DNA of 64,000 nucleotides from Diploscapter coronatus. Lineage: Eukaryota; Nematoda; Chromadorea; Rhabditida; Rhabditidae. The stretch is from positions 74,361,201-74,425,200 of the forward strand of contig OZ038422.1 of assembly GCA_964036155.1 (NCBI GenBank), read 5' to 3'. The notes beneath the pieces are model-generated. The model searched no databases, had not been told where the DNA came from, and was given only the letters and a program-made list of their open reading frames with translations. This document shows, in pieces, positions 24,301-37,468 of this stretch (positions within the stretch are counted from its first letter, which is position 1; the number at the start of each line of letters is the position of its first letter). Both the position numbers and the translations under genes were made by a program.

Positions 24301-25477
24301 TCACCAAGACCAAGTGGCTCTCGCATAAAGGGGACTCCGAATTCCCACCAAACGATCCGTGCACACCGCTATGACACACCTGAAAGAACGCAAATTTTGC
24401 CTTCTTCGATTATTTCATCTTTCTGTTTCCTTACCAAATCGCTACTGCTGAGCAACAATTGGCTAGGGACCGAATATGAGCCTAAAATGAGATTATTTTC
24501 ACTTTTTCATTTTCAGTTTTCTCACCTTGGTGTGAAAATAGAAGAACCGAAAATAGTAGTTGAGCATGAAAAATCGATAATTCGCCAGAATATTCGGGAA
24601 GAGGAAGAATAGGAAAAAAATATCCGAAAAGGCAAGGACGGAGAGGAACGTGTTGGCCCTGAATTTAATAATTTGCATGATTTAAAAAAAAAAAACAATG
24701 ATTTTCGTTAAAGACGTTGTTTCAAATTATTCGTTCTGAAACTTTCGATTTTGCATAATTTGTTAAAGTGCAATTTCGTTAATGTCGTTGTTTCTAATTA
24801 ATTATTCTCCAGGCTCTTTACATTTTGCTCTATATCTCGGAATTGCGATCAGGATTAATTAGTCCCGCATTTTAAAAACAAAGGTCAACCTTTTTGCGAA
24901 ATTTTCAGAAACTAACATATTATATCATTTACGAACGGCAGGTTGTAAATGGCGTAACGTGGAACGACGAAACACAAAAATTGCGAAATGTTTCTTTTTC
25001 TGCACAAATCCTGTCAATTTCTATCGCGTTCAGTCATTTTTACGTTTCGTCATTTCGCGTTACGCCACTCCGTCATTTACAGGTTGCCTTACGAATGTAT
25101 ATAGAAGATAATCAATATATCTGAGTTTTAAATACCTGCTTCGCATGCTCTTATTCAAAAGCACAGTCAGATTTATGATATTTCCCAAGATACCAAATAT
25201 AGCGATGGCAGGGTAGAAATACCTTAAAAAAAACATTGTCAAGGATCAAAATATTTTGGCCCTCTGCATTTCCAGAAGGATTTCAGACGGATATTAGATA
25301 TAGCTTTGGATAGAGCATAGAGAAAAGAAGGAAAAACGCTGTCTGTATCTATCATCCGTCTGTAAGTACAGGAGACCAAATGGATGTTTCAGACCTCTGC
25401 AGATTGTATTCGATGTACGACCCATGCACAATCATTTGCGAATCGTTCAGACATATATTGGTGAAATTTGACGACAT
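21376..25477 (-). CDS. Rhodopsin-like neuropeptide GPCR (FMRFamide/myosuppressin-receptor-like)
   Basis: Eleven exons give an intact receptor of about 420 residues. The short first exon (start at 25477) encodes an N-terminus with glycosylation sites, MSSNFTNICLNDS. TM1 has the FGILGNIINLTVLL signature, TM2 FLSVLAFSDIFFLF, and the end of TM3 CTDRLVGIRSPLYAR in place of DRY. Two extracellular-loop cysteines follow, then TM5, TM6 (TVSFIVTMFTITNGPSA) and TM7 ending in a long Ser-rich tail. The exon layout and TM6 motif resemble nematode FMRFamide/DMSR-type receptors, which couple to G proteins in neurons. The intron after TITN uses a GC donor at 23404-23405. The 1.4 kb intron at about 21578-22990 is rich in TTAATTAG words. 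Confidence 0.8.
24937..25088. repeat. Foldback element in GPCR intron
   Basis: The left arm GGCAGGTTGTAAATGGCGTA and the right arm, whose complement reads GGCAACCTGTAAATGACGGA, are imperfect inverted copies that continue through GTAACG and GACGAAAC. It has no coding capacity and resembles a palindromic MITE in the intron between TM1 and TM2 exons. Confidence 0.6.
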
Positions 25478-27233
25478 TTTGTAATTTGTTTGTTGAAATG
25501 TCCAATTTCAAGCTGATTTTCGTATTTTTGTCGTGCAAAAACCCTGAAATTCGATAACTTCTAAAACGGGAAGTGTTTAGGCAAAAATTAAAATTAGCCG
25601 ACGGCAAAGACCAGCGGGAAAGGCTCATTTAGAAATAGAAACGGGTATCCGAAATAAAGTGCCGTAAAGTTACGATGACGAATGATGAAATCGTTAGGAA
25701 AAGAAAGAAATTTAAAAAAATAGAATTGGAAAAAGATGCAGAAGTGGAAAATAGTGTGGAAAATTTGAGAAACAGGTAAAAATCATAATAATAGTATAGG
25801 AAAAGGAAGAAAAACTTTGAATATTCATATAGTGCGAACTAAATGTAAAAAAAAAACCCTCCGAGTAATTATCATAAGTCGGGTTGGAGAGAAGTAAAAT
25901 GATCATCTGATGAGCAAAAAATGGACACTGAAACATAATTACTCCAGCCGGTTTTGAAGATCTATTCTTGAACGCATACGATCTTTCACATGAGAAATTT
26001 GTAAAAATGAGGACCAAATGTTAAGGAATGGGGTGTGAGAAAAACTCAGATGAGATATAAAAATTTTGCAAACGGACTTGTTTAGATTTGGATATGACAC
26101 TTGAAAGAAAGAGCAGCTATGCATTTGATAGAATGTCTAAAGAGAAGGATATGATATATCCGAAGGGATATATGAAATCCAGGAACCCGTCCCCTTTGCT
26201 TTCCCACTCTCATATTTTATTCCTTTATTCAGGAACATCCGATAAATAGAAGGCGAAAAAATATGTAATCTAATAAAAAGCCGAATCCCGAAGTATATGA
26301 CCGAGAGAAATATCCATCCACTGTTATCTGAAAAGCGAATGAACATTTGACTAGTACTCAAGAAATCAAGTACGCTTTGAAGTGGATGCAGGGTTGAATA
26401 AATAGAAAGATAAGGTTTGATCCTGTCTAGATCATAGTTTGCAGGATTTGATTAAGAAATTGAAAAGTCATGTAAACTTGACATTCGTAGAATTCAATTG
26501 ATATGTTGATGAAAGTAAATAGATAGAATGGCGGATTTAATTTAGGCTGACCTTCACTAAAGTTTTAAAACTCTAGAGATATTTTCTATAGAAAAGCCTG
26601 GACATTTTCCAACTTCTAAACATGTTTTTCTTCAAAACAAATTCAATAATATCATGTCACTTCGTTAAGAGATCAACGCTGTTTATCTGCCGACTTTAAC
26701 GATCCAGTTTTTATGGTCTAGTAGTTGCACACGGCCAGCTGTCACTAATTCTATTGTCGCGGATACCTGATTCCAAAATATATGCCAGTTGGTTTTTCTT
26801 ATTTTTAGATCTATGTTTAAGCACATGAAATAGTTTATGTAGAAAATTCGCTATATTATCTTCCGAGCTATTTAAATCAGGTAGCTTTAAAATTCACCTT
26901 AAACACGAATTAGTAATTAGTAACTTAGCAAATTAGAACTTAAATTCAAGTTAGAATGGCTCTAAAAAGCTCGAAATCTATTAGGATCCATCGATTTTCC
27001 TCCCAAAAAAGTTGAAAAAAGCATGAAAAAGTGGCAAATAGAGGGATTTTCAGGAAGGTGTATCTAGGAAAAAAGAAAAAAAAAACGTGGATAAATGCGT
27101 TAAAGCTGACTGGAATTGGAAATTAAAGGAGAGAACGAAACAATGGAGAAACGTCTTTTGAGAGAAAAATTGGAACAAAAATTTGAAATGACATGAAAAC
27201 GAAGGAATTCTAAGGAGGAAATTTTTTTAGAAA

Positions 27234-27519
27234 TATCGTATTTTCTCTAATTGAAGAGCATCTCCATTTGAAGGGCACTCTCTAATAGTAGAGCACCGCC
27301 AAAATGCCAGAACTACTTATTACCTATTGTTAACTCAAATCATCCTAAGAAGTGTTTTATGATGTTTCTTAGAGTCCATGGAGTAGATTTAGACTTGATT
27401 TGAGGTGATTATGATGATTAGATGAGGAGTTATGGCGATTTGAGAAAATCGAATTTGTCGAACATTTGGGCGTTGAAAAATGGAAGGGCATGCCTTTCAT
27501 CTAGAGGGAATACAATATG
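27234..27519. mobile_element. MITE-like repeat, family TTACCGTATTT, copy 1
   Basis: This ~285 bp block is similar along its length to 61875-62108. Shared landmarks are CTCTAATAGT near the left end, AGAGTAGATTTAG or GGAGTAGATTTAG in the middle, GAAAATCGA and an inverted CTAGAG terminus. The ends form inverted repeats around TCGTATTTTCTCTA, better preserved in the other copy. Confidence 0.6.
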
Positions 27520-30500
27520 TTTGAAATAAATAGGTTTCAGGGGAACATAGCGAGGAAAAATTAAATTTTGAAATCTAAAGGTTCAAGAAGAAAAAAATCG
27601 AAAATAGCGGACCATATGACATGGACAACATAGCTTAGAGGGAGAGAGCACCAAGCAGGTCGTTAAGTTTGGAAGAAAGGGGGAAGATGCCTCAATGAGA
27701 ATAAAGCGCGCCCCAATGCCAATCATGATGCAACGATAGAAATAGCTTCTTTTTAAAAAAAAAAAACAAGTAGAAAACCCTTAATGAACGCGATTATTCT
27801 GCATTATTTTTCCTGGGAACGTGAACTTCCAAAAATGGACTTTTTACAAGTTGTTCAAATTTCGAGTTTATAAAAAAAAAAGATAGGGGAAAATTATTTA
27901 GGTTTTATTCTGATACCGACAATTTTTTATCGGCGTTAGAGGCAAGGGTAAAAATTCAATCTTCAGAAAATAATTCTGCTATGATCAAAAGTAAATCAAA
28001 TTGGCAGAATTTGTGAATTTGTCCTGAAATCGATAAAAAACGTTAATGTCAGAGTTTTAAAAAAATCCTCGACCTTCAGACTATATTCTCTTCGTTTTAT
28101 TTGCAAGAACGTTGGAACGGACGTGTTGCTAATTGGAAATTCAGCCATAAGACTCGGATAAATGCGTGAAATTCCCATAGAATAAGGACGCGCATAGCCG
28201 AGCGGATTAGAGGCTGAGGTTGGACGGAAGTTCAACAACTCTTACAAAAAATATCTCATTTCCATAAGAGGCTCAGTCCTACTTGTGGCAGATTTTTTCT
28301 TAAAAATAAGAGAAAAGCCTGATAATATAGGCATTCTCAGAAATTTCCGTGACGAGGGTTAATCATAAAGTTTCTTCCTCATATATAGGGTGCCATATCA
28401 TAGGCGGATTCAGAAACTTAAATTATAGAAGGTTCTAATAAAATAGAAACTCTTCTTATAGAAAGTTCAGTATCATAGACGGTTTTAGAATATCAAGTTC
28501 CAGAGGCCGGAAATATTGAAAGTACAAAAAATTGGTCGATTTTCGCTTCTGACGAAGTTCAAAGCCATTAAATGCGAAATGATGAAGTTTTTAAATGAGG
28601 GGGGAGCTTTAGAAACTGAACATTTAATTGCCTTCTAGGTATTAATGACTAAATGGAAAACCTATTAGTTTTACATAACCATGAAAATTGGACATTCATG
28701 CATCTGATCAGGAAAAAATATATGTTGGTTGCATTTCTGAGCTGAATTAATCATTAAAGAATCATGGAATTTTAAAGATTTTTAGAAATTTTAGAATTTT
28801 CGAACTGCATTAAGCATGGGTATTTCGAATTCTCTAGAAGGGAAAAATAAAGCAGCCTATTTTATGACGGAACCTAATTTGCAAATAAATTGCCACAAAC
28901 ACGCTTGGCACGTGTTAGCTTTAACCATGAAAAGTTTTCCTCATAAATGAGAATAAATCTTGTCCGCCCCGCACGTTTTTTTTTGCAAAAACCTATTCGA
29001 CCCTCTAACCAACTGATTCGCGTAGCCGTCCTATTAGCGGAGAATGATTGGCCTAAAGGAGTTGAATTTCTTTTTCACACGAAAAGGAACACAGAGAAAA
29101 GAATAGTAATTGAAGAGAGTAGAAGAGAGGAGCAAAGTAGTTTGCAGAAAGAGTTTAGTTGATTAGGAAGAGAGATTTTCGGAATTCAATCAGAGAAGGT
29201 AAAAAAATCTCTAACCCCATGTTAAAACATAAACATAGAGAAACGCCAGTATAGTTTCTAAGGAAAAATTCAGGAAGAAAAAGGTATCCCCTAGATTAAG
29301 GGTGCCCCTGTTTCTAAAAAGTTAGGTCCCATGTCATTAGGAAGAATATTTTATTCTTCGGAACTAAATGTTACGAGAAGAGGCCTCATCATTAGCGAAA
29401 GCCCTGAAAAATGAGTGCAAAAGATTAGAAAAAATCGTGAGTTCAGCAAGATTTTTTTTCGGCTTTCTTCTCGTAAATTTGCTCAAATTTTAAAAAAGGA
29501 AGACCGAATTTTGCAAATCTTCCGTGGGAAGCCACCCAAATTTCCGGCAGGTTGACGGATTCAAAATTACGAAAACTCAAGACATTTTTAGATTCGAACA
29601 AAATAAATTCCCTATACCGTCAGACAGGGATTTATAAGGCCAGATAAAAATTCGATATATCCGGCTTATTTTTATCGACTGCTTTAACATTAGAGGATAG
29701 GTAGAAAGTTTTTATAGAAATGATTGACATTTGAGTTGGGAAAAACGTCTGGGAGTAGTCTGCAAAACGAAATGCCGAAATCATTCATAATTTATTGGAC
29801 AATTCCCCTTAAAACCCAGAATTTTAGGCAACATTTAAAATCTTTCTTCCATGTTAAAGCATAGAAAAATAAAATCGATTGGAATACAGAAATTCTAATT
29901 TGCCTATGGAATTTTTGATAAGTGGCCTTTGAAAATTCTATATAATGACGAAAGGTAAGCGGAGAAAAAGGCTGGAATAACTAAGTGATCCGTTAATTTA
30001 TCTATTCCCTAAATAATGTTTGGTTAATGCAGCTGAGGGTGCTTGAAATAATGAAGAAAGGAAATGGGTTTCCAAACCCAAATAAGAGAAGTCTCATCTA
30101 AATGAAAAGAAGAAAAATGGAATAGCAACAAAGGTCAGCTTTCTAAAAGAAAATGCTGAATCATGAAAGTCAGATCTTGCATGACAATAGACACAACTAT
30201 TTTAAGGACCAAAATCCTAATCCTTTAGTTTACTAGAACAATGGGGTAAGAGGTAAGTAACCAAGAAACTTCTCATTAGTGATAAAATGTGAACGAGAAA
30301 AGATGTTTGATGTACAAAATATGATTTTTGATGAAGATCAACTTTTATATATCGGCACGATGAGGAATACGATCAAAAACGGATATTATATCAAATTTTA
30401 GTGAAGGTCAGCTGTTATATGGCGAAATGATGAAGGATAGAATTAAAAAGTGGGCATGATACGACACACTTCATGTTTGAAGAGTTAGATTCAGACTAAA

Positions 30501-31719
30501 TTCTGAGAATTTGGAATTTAAGGGACCCAAAGGCGACAAATTCATAGCACGAAAAGGTGAGCACTGAACAGGCCTCTTTGAAAGCTTAAGCCCCTTTAAA
30601 ATGACTCTTAGTCATAAATGAAAGTCGATAAATGTTAGAGCCCAAAACTACGCAATTTTAGGGCCATTTTAAGGGAAAAGTCGCTAATTTTTGTGGAATT
30701 TTGGTCTAAAATTCGTAAAATTTAGACAGAAATGGCAAATTAGCCCCTAAAATGCTATTTTCGAATTGTCAAACGATTATAACAAAAAGGCGTAATGAGG
30801 TGGATGTCCGTAAAACTAATTTCGGGCTGAAATTTTCGTAAATAACCCCTAAAACACTCAAGATTTCATGCAAAATGCATTGAAAATTGGGACCGGTCAA
30901 AATTTTGCAATGGCCCGCCCACTTTAATGCGGTAAAAAAGCTAATGAAACAAAGGGGGAAAGAAAGCAAATAAATGCGTTTTTAAATTTAATTGCTCTAA
31001 AATGGAAACATCCTATTTCCATTGATATCATTGAGTTGGACCGCATAAAAAATTCAATTTTAGGTCAGAAAACACTGAAAAATCGAAAACCAGGAGCAAA
31101 TGTAGAAAATTCAGCTCTACATGTTAAAGAATAGGTTTGAAAATGGTTAAGATATACAATTTGAAAGCCAAGTTTTTTTAAGATAAAGATCATACAAACT
31201 TCCGGAAAGAACATATGGGAATATGAGACTAGAGAAAACCCTATAGTTTTTATGCACAAATGCGGACATTCTGCACGGAGTTCATTTTTTCTTTTAAGAA
31301 CCGGCCCAATTTTCGCCCAATTGACGAAGCCAATTTAGCTCAATCGAAAATTGGCTCAAATTTTAGGTCCAAAAAGTTTCCCTCCAATCAGAAACTTCTA
31401 AGTTCTGGCACGTTTTCCGAGAAAAATCCGCGTTTGAAATAACCAGTGCTGTATAAAATCCTGATTATTTTACCTATGCTTTATCACGTGAAAAATTCCA
31501 AGTCCAGAAATATTGAAATTAGCTTACATTAGAAGTTTTTAAATTGATGAAAAAAGCATAAAGACGTTGTTATTATTCGGCTTCGTCGTACTTCAGTTTG
31601 TAGAACAAAAAGTGAGAATTCAAAAATTTCAAGATGACATTACGGCGCCATGGTATCATTTTTCAAACAAAATAAAGCTATGACGTTATCAAAAAAAATA
31701 GTATCCTTTCAGATGCGCA

Positions 31720-32130
31720 ATAATATGGCTGTGTTATACGGCGTTGCAGCGGATACTCTCGACGGCGGCCGCCGTCTACGCTCTGCTCTTCTGCGCCGCT
31801 AGCGAGAAGGAGATTGGGGGCATCATTGGAAAAAACGACGCTTTTTTTAGATAATGTCACTTGTGGATGAAGGACGCCATCTTCTAAACATGGCGTCATT
31901 TTTTATAAATAAAACAGCGTTATGCATAAAAGGTGTCATTTTTAAAATGCCATTTTGTAAAAAGTGTTATTTAAAAAGGCGCTAAATTTTAGTCGAGAGT
32001 GGAGCCAGCGCAAAGGGGTATTGCACCGAACAAAGGCAATTCGAACGATGTGGCAAGTAGCGGCACCACACCCGAGTCGGCTACAGAGGCCAAGCCCAAA
32101 TAGCTCGAGAAGAACGAGAAGAAGGTTGGC
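31720..32130. other. GC-rich island with perfect 16-base palindrome
   Basis: Inside a very AT-rich region this stretch is clearly richer in G and C and contains GACGGCGGCCGCCGTC (31761-31776). Open frames on both strands of up to about 100 codons exist (for example 31989-32309 minus), but none has a recognisable domain. It could be a transposon remnant, a non-coding gene or a promoter. Confidence 0.4.
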
Positions 32131-34214
32131 CTTGTATTCTTTTGAGGATTTAATAGAAGACCTCCCTCTAAACTAGAAGGAGGATCCTCTATTAATTTCG
32201 TTGTTAACAAAAGACACCCTAAGTTGGAAAAATGGTCTTGTACTTTAGAATTGCATACGATTTGCATTAAATTGAACCTAATCATAACAAGAAGATAGTG
32301 TTTCGTCACTTTTTGTGCTCAAAATTGCATGATGAAATTGAACGTAGATGATCTTTATAACAGGTGCTAATTATCTTGAGGAAGAACATATGCTCGATTT
32401 CAAAACCTCATATAAAAATGTTAATGATGTGTGTGTTACATATTTAGCTTTCTAATTTAATATCGAAAATCAAATTGCAGAAGATCCATAAATTAGAAGA
32501 CCCTCTAATAGAAACTTATAAACTAGAAAAGTACGAATTTTATATTTCTATAGCATGATCTGAATATCTTGTATCTACAGAAGAACTATAGTCTTCTGTT
32601 TCTAAAAATAAATAGCTAGGTTTTTCTAGTCTTACAATAGAAGGAGAGGACTAATCAGGGCAATTCAAACAACAGGACCAAAGGGTCCAATATGAAGGGA
32701 AAACAATTTAAGGTAAGGAAAAGAATAAATGAAAAAGCTGATCTTCATCATATTGGATTTTTTGGATATATAGTATAATAAAAAGGAGATATTATAAAAT
32801 TCTTCTATATTAAAAAAAAGCTAATCTTCGTGAGTAGGATTTTTTCTGAGTGTGTAAAAATTATATCAAGATGGGACTGAGACCATAAGATCAGTAACAA
32901 AAATCCAAGACATCATCGTCAATGAGCTATTACTTGGAATAAAGTGAAAAGGATGCGTTTCCTTCTCTCCCTTTTTTGAACCTCGAAATGCGTGCACAGA
33001 CGACATTTGTTCATTTGGCGAATTTTCTTATTTTATGCGTTCCTTCATCGAAATTAGTGAGATTTTCACCATGAACACTTTCCAATTATTGCTCTCTGTC
33101 GATATTTTTTTTTAAAATTAATTAACTAAGTATTTGATAATTGGCACAAAATTAAGAAAAAAAAACAATAAAACAAAAAACGACAAAAATTTCGTCAAAC
33201 CGAGGAAAATCCGTGGCGCGCAAAAGAGGAGAGAAAGAAATGCATTCTTTTTGTTTAATTCCAAGTTATCGTTCATCAACAATATGATATTCTTAGAAAA
33301 TTTTATGCACAATGCTACCTAATCTGAGCAATACTGCAAACTTTACTTAAGGATGTTACTTTTTACTTAATGAATAAAAATGACATAATTTCTAGAAAGA
33401 GAGCGCCGGTTCAAGGGACAAACAAAAAGAGAAGGACAAGGAGTTGAATCGAGCCGAAGTAAGATTGTCAAAAATCAATAAAAACTAAAAATTCACTTTG
33501 AATTAATCAACTTCTAATGGATTGTTAGATACGTAAATTTTACCTAGTTTACGGTCAATGACGAGATTAATAACCCTCATTGCAGAGCAAACCAACCTTC
33601 AAGGAGACCGATAAAGAAAATGTAAGGCAAAAAGTGATCTTCACAAAAATTAGAAAAGCTTTAAAAATAGCATATTTTAAAAGCATAGAATTATAAATTA
33701 AAATAAATTGAAATATTTCGAAAAAAAAAAGTTCATGGATAAGCCAAGCAGTGAAGAGAAGAAGGAAGTAAATTTCACTAAATGTTTCAAAAAATACAAA
33801 ACTTGAAAAATTCGTTTCTTTTTCAAAAATTAAAAGAAGGACAACAATAAAGCAGACGGCAAAGGCTTGAGTTCCACTTCATTTTTATACGGTAAGAAAA
33901 TCTCTTTTCCTATGTTAAAACATAGCTCATCAGAAATGGGTGATATCTCAAAATTCGCCAAAAGTTTAACAGTAAATATCGCCAGTCAACCACTAAATTT
34001 GCCTAATTTGTTTTCGAAGAAAAATCGAAAAGTTAAAGCCAAAAACAACTCAAAATACTTAATTAGAGTAAAAATTTTCGTGGACTGGAAAAGGTAAATA
34101 TTTTGGTCATCATCCAAAAAATGTTTAAAATTAAAAAAATACCACTCTTTTTCCTTATAAGAAGCATAAACTGTGCTAATAATAAATCCTGCTGAAAACT
34201 TATAAGTAAGTCAA

Positions 34215-34510
34215 GTTGAAAAGTGTCCACTGTGAATCCTGATTCCAGAATTTAGCGTCAAAGTTTTCTCTCTGAACTCACTGCTGCTGCTGCAACGAAT
34301 AATGACAATGCTAATTATTATTTTAGGATGTAAGTTAATTTCGCATTTGAAATTTTGCAAAATAAAGGAGGCAAATTTTGATGGAAAGTCCTGGAAACAG
34401 AAAGCACGATGGGTACTTTTCCGCGTGATATTCGTTATCAGCGTACTCTAATTGACTTAACCACCAATTTTGAGCAAGGTCTGTTGAACACATACTATTA
34501 AAGTTCCTTG
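34215..34510. mobile_element. Dispersed repeat, related to 43529-43827
   Basis: About 290 bases nearly identical to the right part of the foldback element at 43441-43827, in the same orientation. They share AAAGTTTTCTCTCTGAACTC, a CTG run (three units here, four there) and TTCGTTATCAGCGTACTC. The left inverted arm of the other copy is missing or degraded here, so this is a truncated or internally deleted member. Confidence 0.75.
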
Positions 34511-35973
34511 TTAAGACTAAAACTGTGAATCATTTTGCAATTTTAAATTTATGAAAAGTTGACATTACAGAACTAGTGCACCGAGAAGTACGCCCCGCCC
34601 ACTCGCACTTTCAGCCACACTCACTCGCCAGACATGCACACATTCGACAATTGCAACTACTTCTCTTCAACCCACCAAACAACATTCTCAGTCTTTGCCA
34701 ATAAATATGCATTATGGACGGCCGGTCGTGGGTCGTATAGCTCAATGGTAGTGTTCTAAAACTTTAAAACAACAAAATCGCGTCCGGATTAGAGACCACT
34801 GAACATCTAATTTCTTGCCGAAACTGCGGACATCGTATCGTGGCGCGATGCAATTTTTAATCGAGAGAAGATTAAATAAACACCTGCAGAATTCAATTTG
34901 GGTTTCGGTAGATTGTTTTCTTCTTGGAATAGAGGAAAAAAGTCGCGTGGTAGCCCAAAATCAAGGTAAATTAAATTCCAGACGACATTACGACGAGAAA
35001 ACTAAAGTTAATAAGGAAGGGAGTGTTCGAGACTAAAGCTAAGTCTAGAAGAGTTACTCATCTTAGCCTTCCTTCAGAAAATTTTGCAAAATAGCAAATT
35101 TAGGGAGGTCTAACGAAGTTATTTTATGCTAGAACACAATTCAAGAAAGAAACAAACTAGAGAAATTTCGTAATTGGTCAAATTATACCACAAACTTCAG
35201 GAGTAAGCTCGATAAAAACGGTGACCTTCGCGAAAATCGTTATGAAAATCGAATTGTTAGTCGAAGATCTACATAAAAACGTACGACAAATGTCAATTTA
35301 TCTGAACACCCAAAACCAAAAATGAAAACTTAAAAGTGAAGCTCGGGAATAATTGAAATTCTTTTCCTTTGCAGCGGATGAAAATTGGAAAACAAAGTTG
35401 ACGCTTTTGTTAAATGAAGCAAGTTTTCGTGAAGCGTTAAATGAGCGATGAAATGAAATGTCCCTCCCGGCTTTTTACGGAGCACGAAATTCGCATTAAA
35501 ACAGGCAAAGCCCTATTCAATTGTTTTAATCGAAATTCACGCGCTACGGGTCTTGTCCCACACTAGATGAGCATTTCTCAAATTCACCGAGGTAGCCCGG
35601 TGGAAGTTTGAAAATTTCTCTAATTCAATGATGAAGAATAGGGGCTTAAAATTTGCTGATATATAAAAGTTCAAAAACACCAAACATCGCAAATGTCAAC
35701 CCGACTCGACATTTCAGAAGGTGGTCTTCGCATCAAAATATAACGATGTTCCATTTGTGGAGCGAAATTTTCAGAAATACGTCTAAAAGTGTACCAAGAT
35801 CAAATATTGTTATTTAAGAGTTTGTATTATCTCCTATATATGAAGCTATATTTAGACCTCGGTAAACATAAACATATTAAATATTCATGTAAAATAGCAC
35901 AAAAATTTATTATAAGTCCGGTAGTTTAATTTTAGTAACGAGGTGATAATGAACAATCGTGGCTGGGTTCAAA

Positions 35974-37128
35974 TTAATAGGGTTTTCCATAAGATTTCGA
36001 CCCATAGTCAGAGTCATGATGACCATTATTCCAGTCGTTTTTGTGCGATTCGTGCTCGTCACTACCGTAGTGACTGCCGTACTTTTCAGCATCGTACTTT
36101 CCACCGTGTCCGTATTTCGAGCCTAAATTTGAAAGAATTTTCTTTAAATCGATTTTTTCTCAAAAACTTAAAATTGAGGGCCTAAAACTTCGGATTTCAC
36201 TAGATTTTCTATGGGTTAAAAACTTAAACTGCTATCTGAGTTTAAAGTGTTGCCAAAGCTGTCCTACTTCCATATTTATCGTACGAAGCGTATTTGTCCT
36301 TGTGGTCACCAGAATCGGAATCGTAGCCTTTCTTGTAGCCACCTCCCTGAGAGCCGGCCGCGTACTTCGACTTGTGATTGCCATGCTCGTATCCTGAGAG
36401 TTTTAGATGACGTTACAAAGAATTTGGGATCATAACAGTAGTGTTTAAATGACGTCATTTATAAGTTCACCTTCAGATCCATAATATCCCTTCTGGTAGG
36501 ATCCCTGAGGTCCGGATCCGGCACTATAGTAGGAGTACTTCTTGAAGCCGTCCTCCTCTAAACTTTTGATACTTGAAATAGAAAGTTTAAAATTAACCTC
36601 CGTGCTTCTTCAGACCGGACTCGTATTCAGAGTCGCCGTGACCCTCTTCTCCACCCTTAGCGTAATAAGTACCACCGGCGTTGTAGCCCTCGTTTCCTTA
36701 ATTGAGGTAATTAAATGAGTTAATTGGTAATTAAGTCGAGTTAATTACCATATTCCCCTCCGTGGCTGGCCTTAGAGCCGTGCTCATGAGAATAGTCCTT
36801 AGCCCCATGGTGAGAACCATATTTCGAATGATCGGCATCATAGCCATTGTAATAGTTGTTCTACAGTTAGAATTTATCGTTTAATATTGTTAAAAATACT
36901 ATATTTTCAAAAAACGATTTATTATCACTCTAAGATACTAATTTTCCAAATAGAATTCTTCCTAAATATGCTAAATTTAAAAATCCGATTATTTGAAAAT
37001 TAAACGCAGAAACTTACATATCCCCCATAATGTGAATCGTAATCATTTCCGTGACCCGAGCCGTAATACGGAGGCATAAATGTTGCTGAAGCCACTACGA
37101 TAAACGGCGTCAGGAAGAGTAATTGCAT
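35974..37128 (-). CDS. Secreted Gly/Tyr/His/Lys-rich low-complexity protein
   Basis: Six exons give about 230 residues. The start at 37128 opens a signal peptide (MQLLFLTPFIVVASATF). The rest is a degenerate repeat of GY, HG, KYG and YDS motifs, for example DHSKYGSHHGAKDYSHEHG, with no cysteines, ending YGSKSYGKPY. Such composition is typical of cuticle or extracellular matrix proteins, but I recognise no named family. All introns except the first-exon junction split Gly or Glu codons after the first base, a pattern seen in genes grown by exon duplication. A TATA box and a probable 5' UTR intron lie upstream, consistent with strong tissue-specific expression. Confidence 0.7.
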
Positions 37129-37138
37129 TTTTATAGAT

Positions 37139-37408
37139 CTGGAAGTTGTATTTAAATTAAAATAAATCGATAAACAAGTAAATAGAAATTTCGAAATTTA
37201 AATAAATATTTTAAGCTCACAACTAGATGTGCAATATATGAAATGGAGAATGTATATCTTAAACTAATCCAAATTTATGCGTTTTCTTTAAATTTAAGAG
37301 CTAAATTTACAATAGATCTGAAGCATATCCATTTCGAGGGAAAAATAAATAAAATATCATAAATATAGAAAACCCAACACTCAAACTAAATCTAAAAATA
37401 CAATGAAC
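37139..37408 (-). other. Probable 5' UTR intron of the Gly/Tyr-rich gene
   Basis: On the minus strand CACCAG/GTTCAT at 37409/37408 and CTTCCAG/ATCTAT at 37139/37138 make a plausible donor-acceptor pair between the TATA box and the start codon. It would join a short leader exon to the coding exon ten bases before the ATG. This is inference from signals only. Confidence 0.45.
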
Positions 37409-37460
37409 CTGGTGAATCGAATAAATGTGACGCTATGATTGCGGCTTGACGGTGTCAGCT

Positions 37461-37468
37461 TTTATATA
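37461..37468 (-). promoter_or_regulatory. TATA box
   Basis: TATATAAA on the minus strand, flanked by GC-richer sequence, about 330 bases upstream of the Gly/Tyr-rich gene start codon. Transcription would begin around 37435, just ahead of the proposed leader exon. Few genes in this window show such a clear TATA box. Confidence 0.55.

Larger units (their letters stand above)
25478..35973. other. 10.5 kb gene-poor region, plus strand purine-rich
   Basis: I find no exon series that can be joined here. The plus strand is visibly rich in A and G runs over most of it. Introns of minus-strand genes in this window look similar, so part of it could be a long 5' intron or distal regulatory region of the minus-strand GPCR. 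It contains two dispersed repeats and a GC-rich island, listed separately. Two tRNA-like A-box sequences (near 28190 and 34739) lack a matching B box and folded stems and are not called. Confidence 0.55.

Noticed and set aside
25712..26361. Minus-strand open frames upstream of the GPCR
   Set aside because: Low-complexity hydrophobic translation from AT-rich DNA with no splice-compatible link to the receptor, whose first exon is found at 25477.
28186..28262. tRNA-Leu/Ser-like A box (AGCCGAGCGGATTAGAGG)
   Set aside because: No convincing B box or acceptor stem; at most a tRNA-derived repeat remnant.
34735..34800. tRNA-like sequence (TAGCTCAATGGTAG A box)
   Set aside because: No proper B box, no pairing acceptor stem and no clear anticodon arm.
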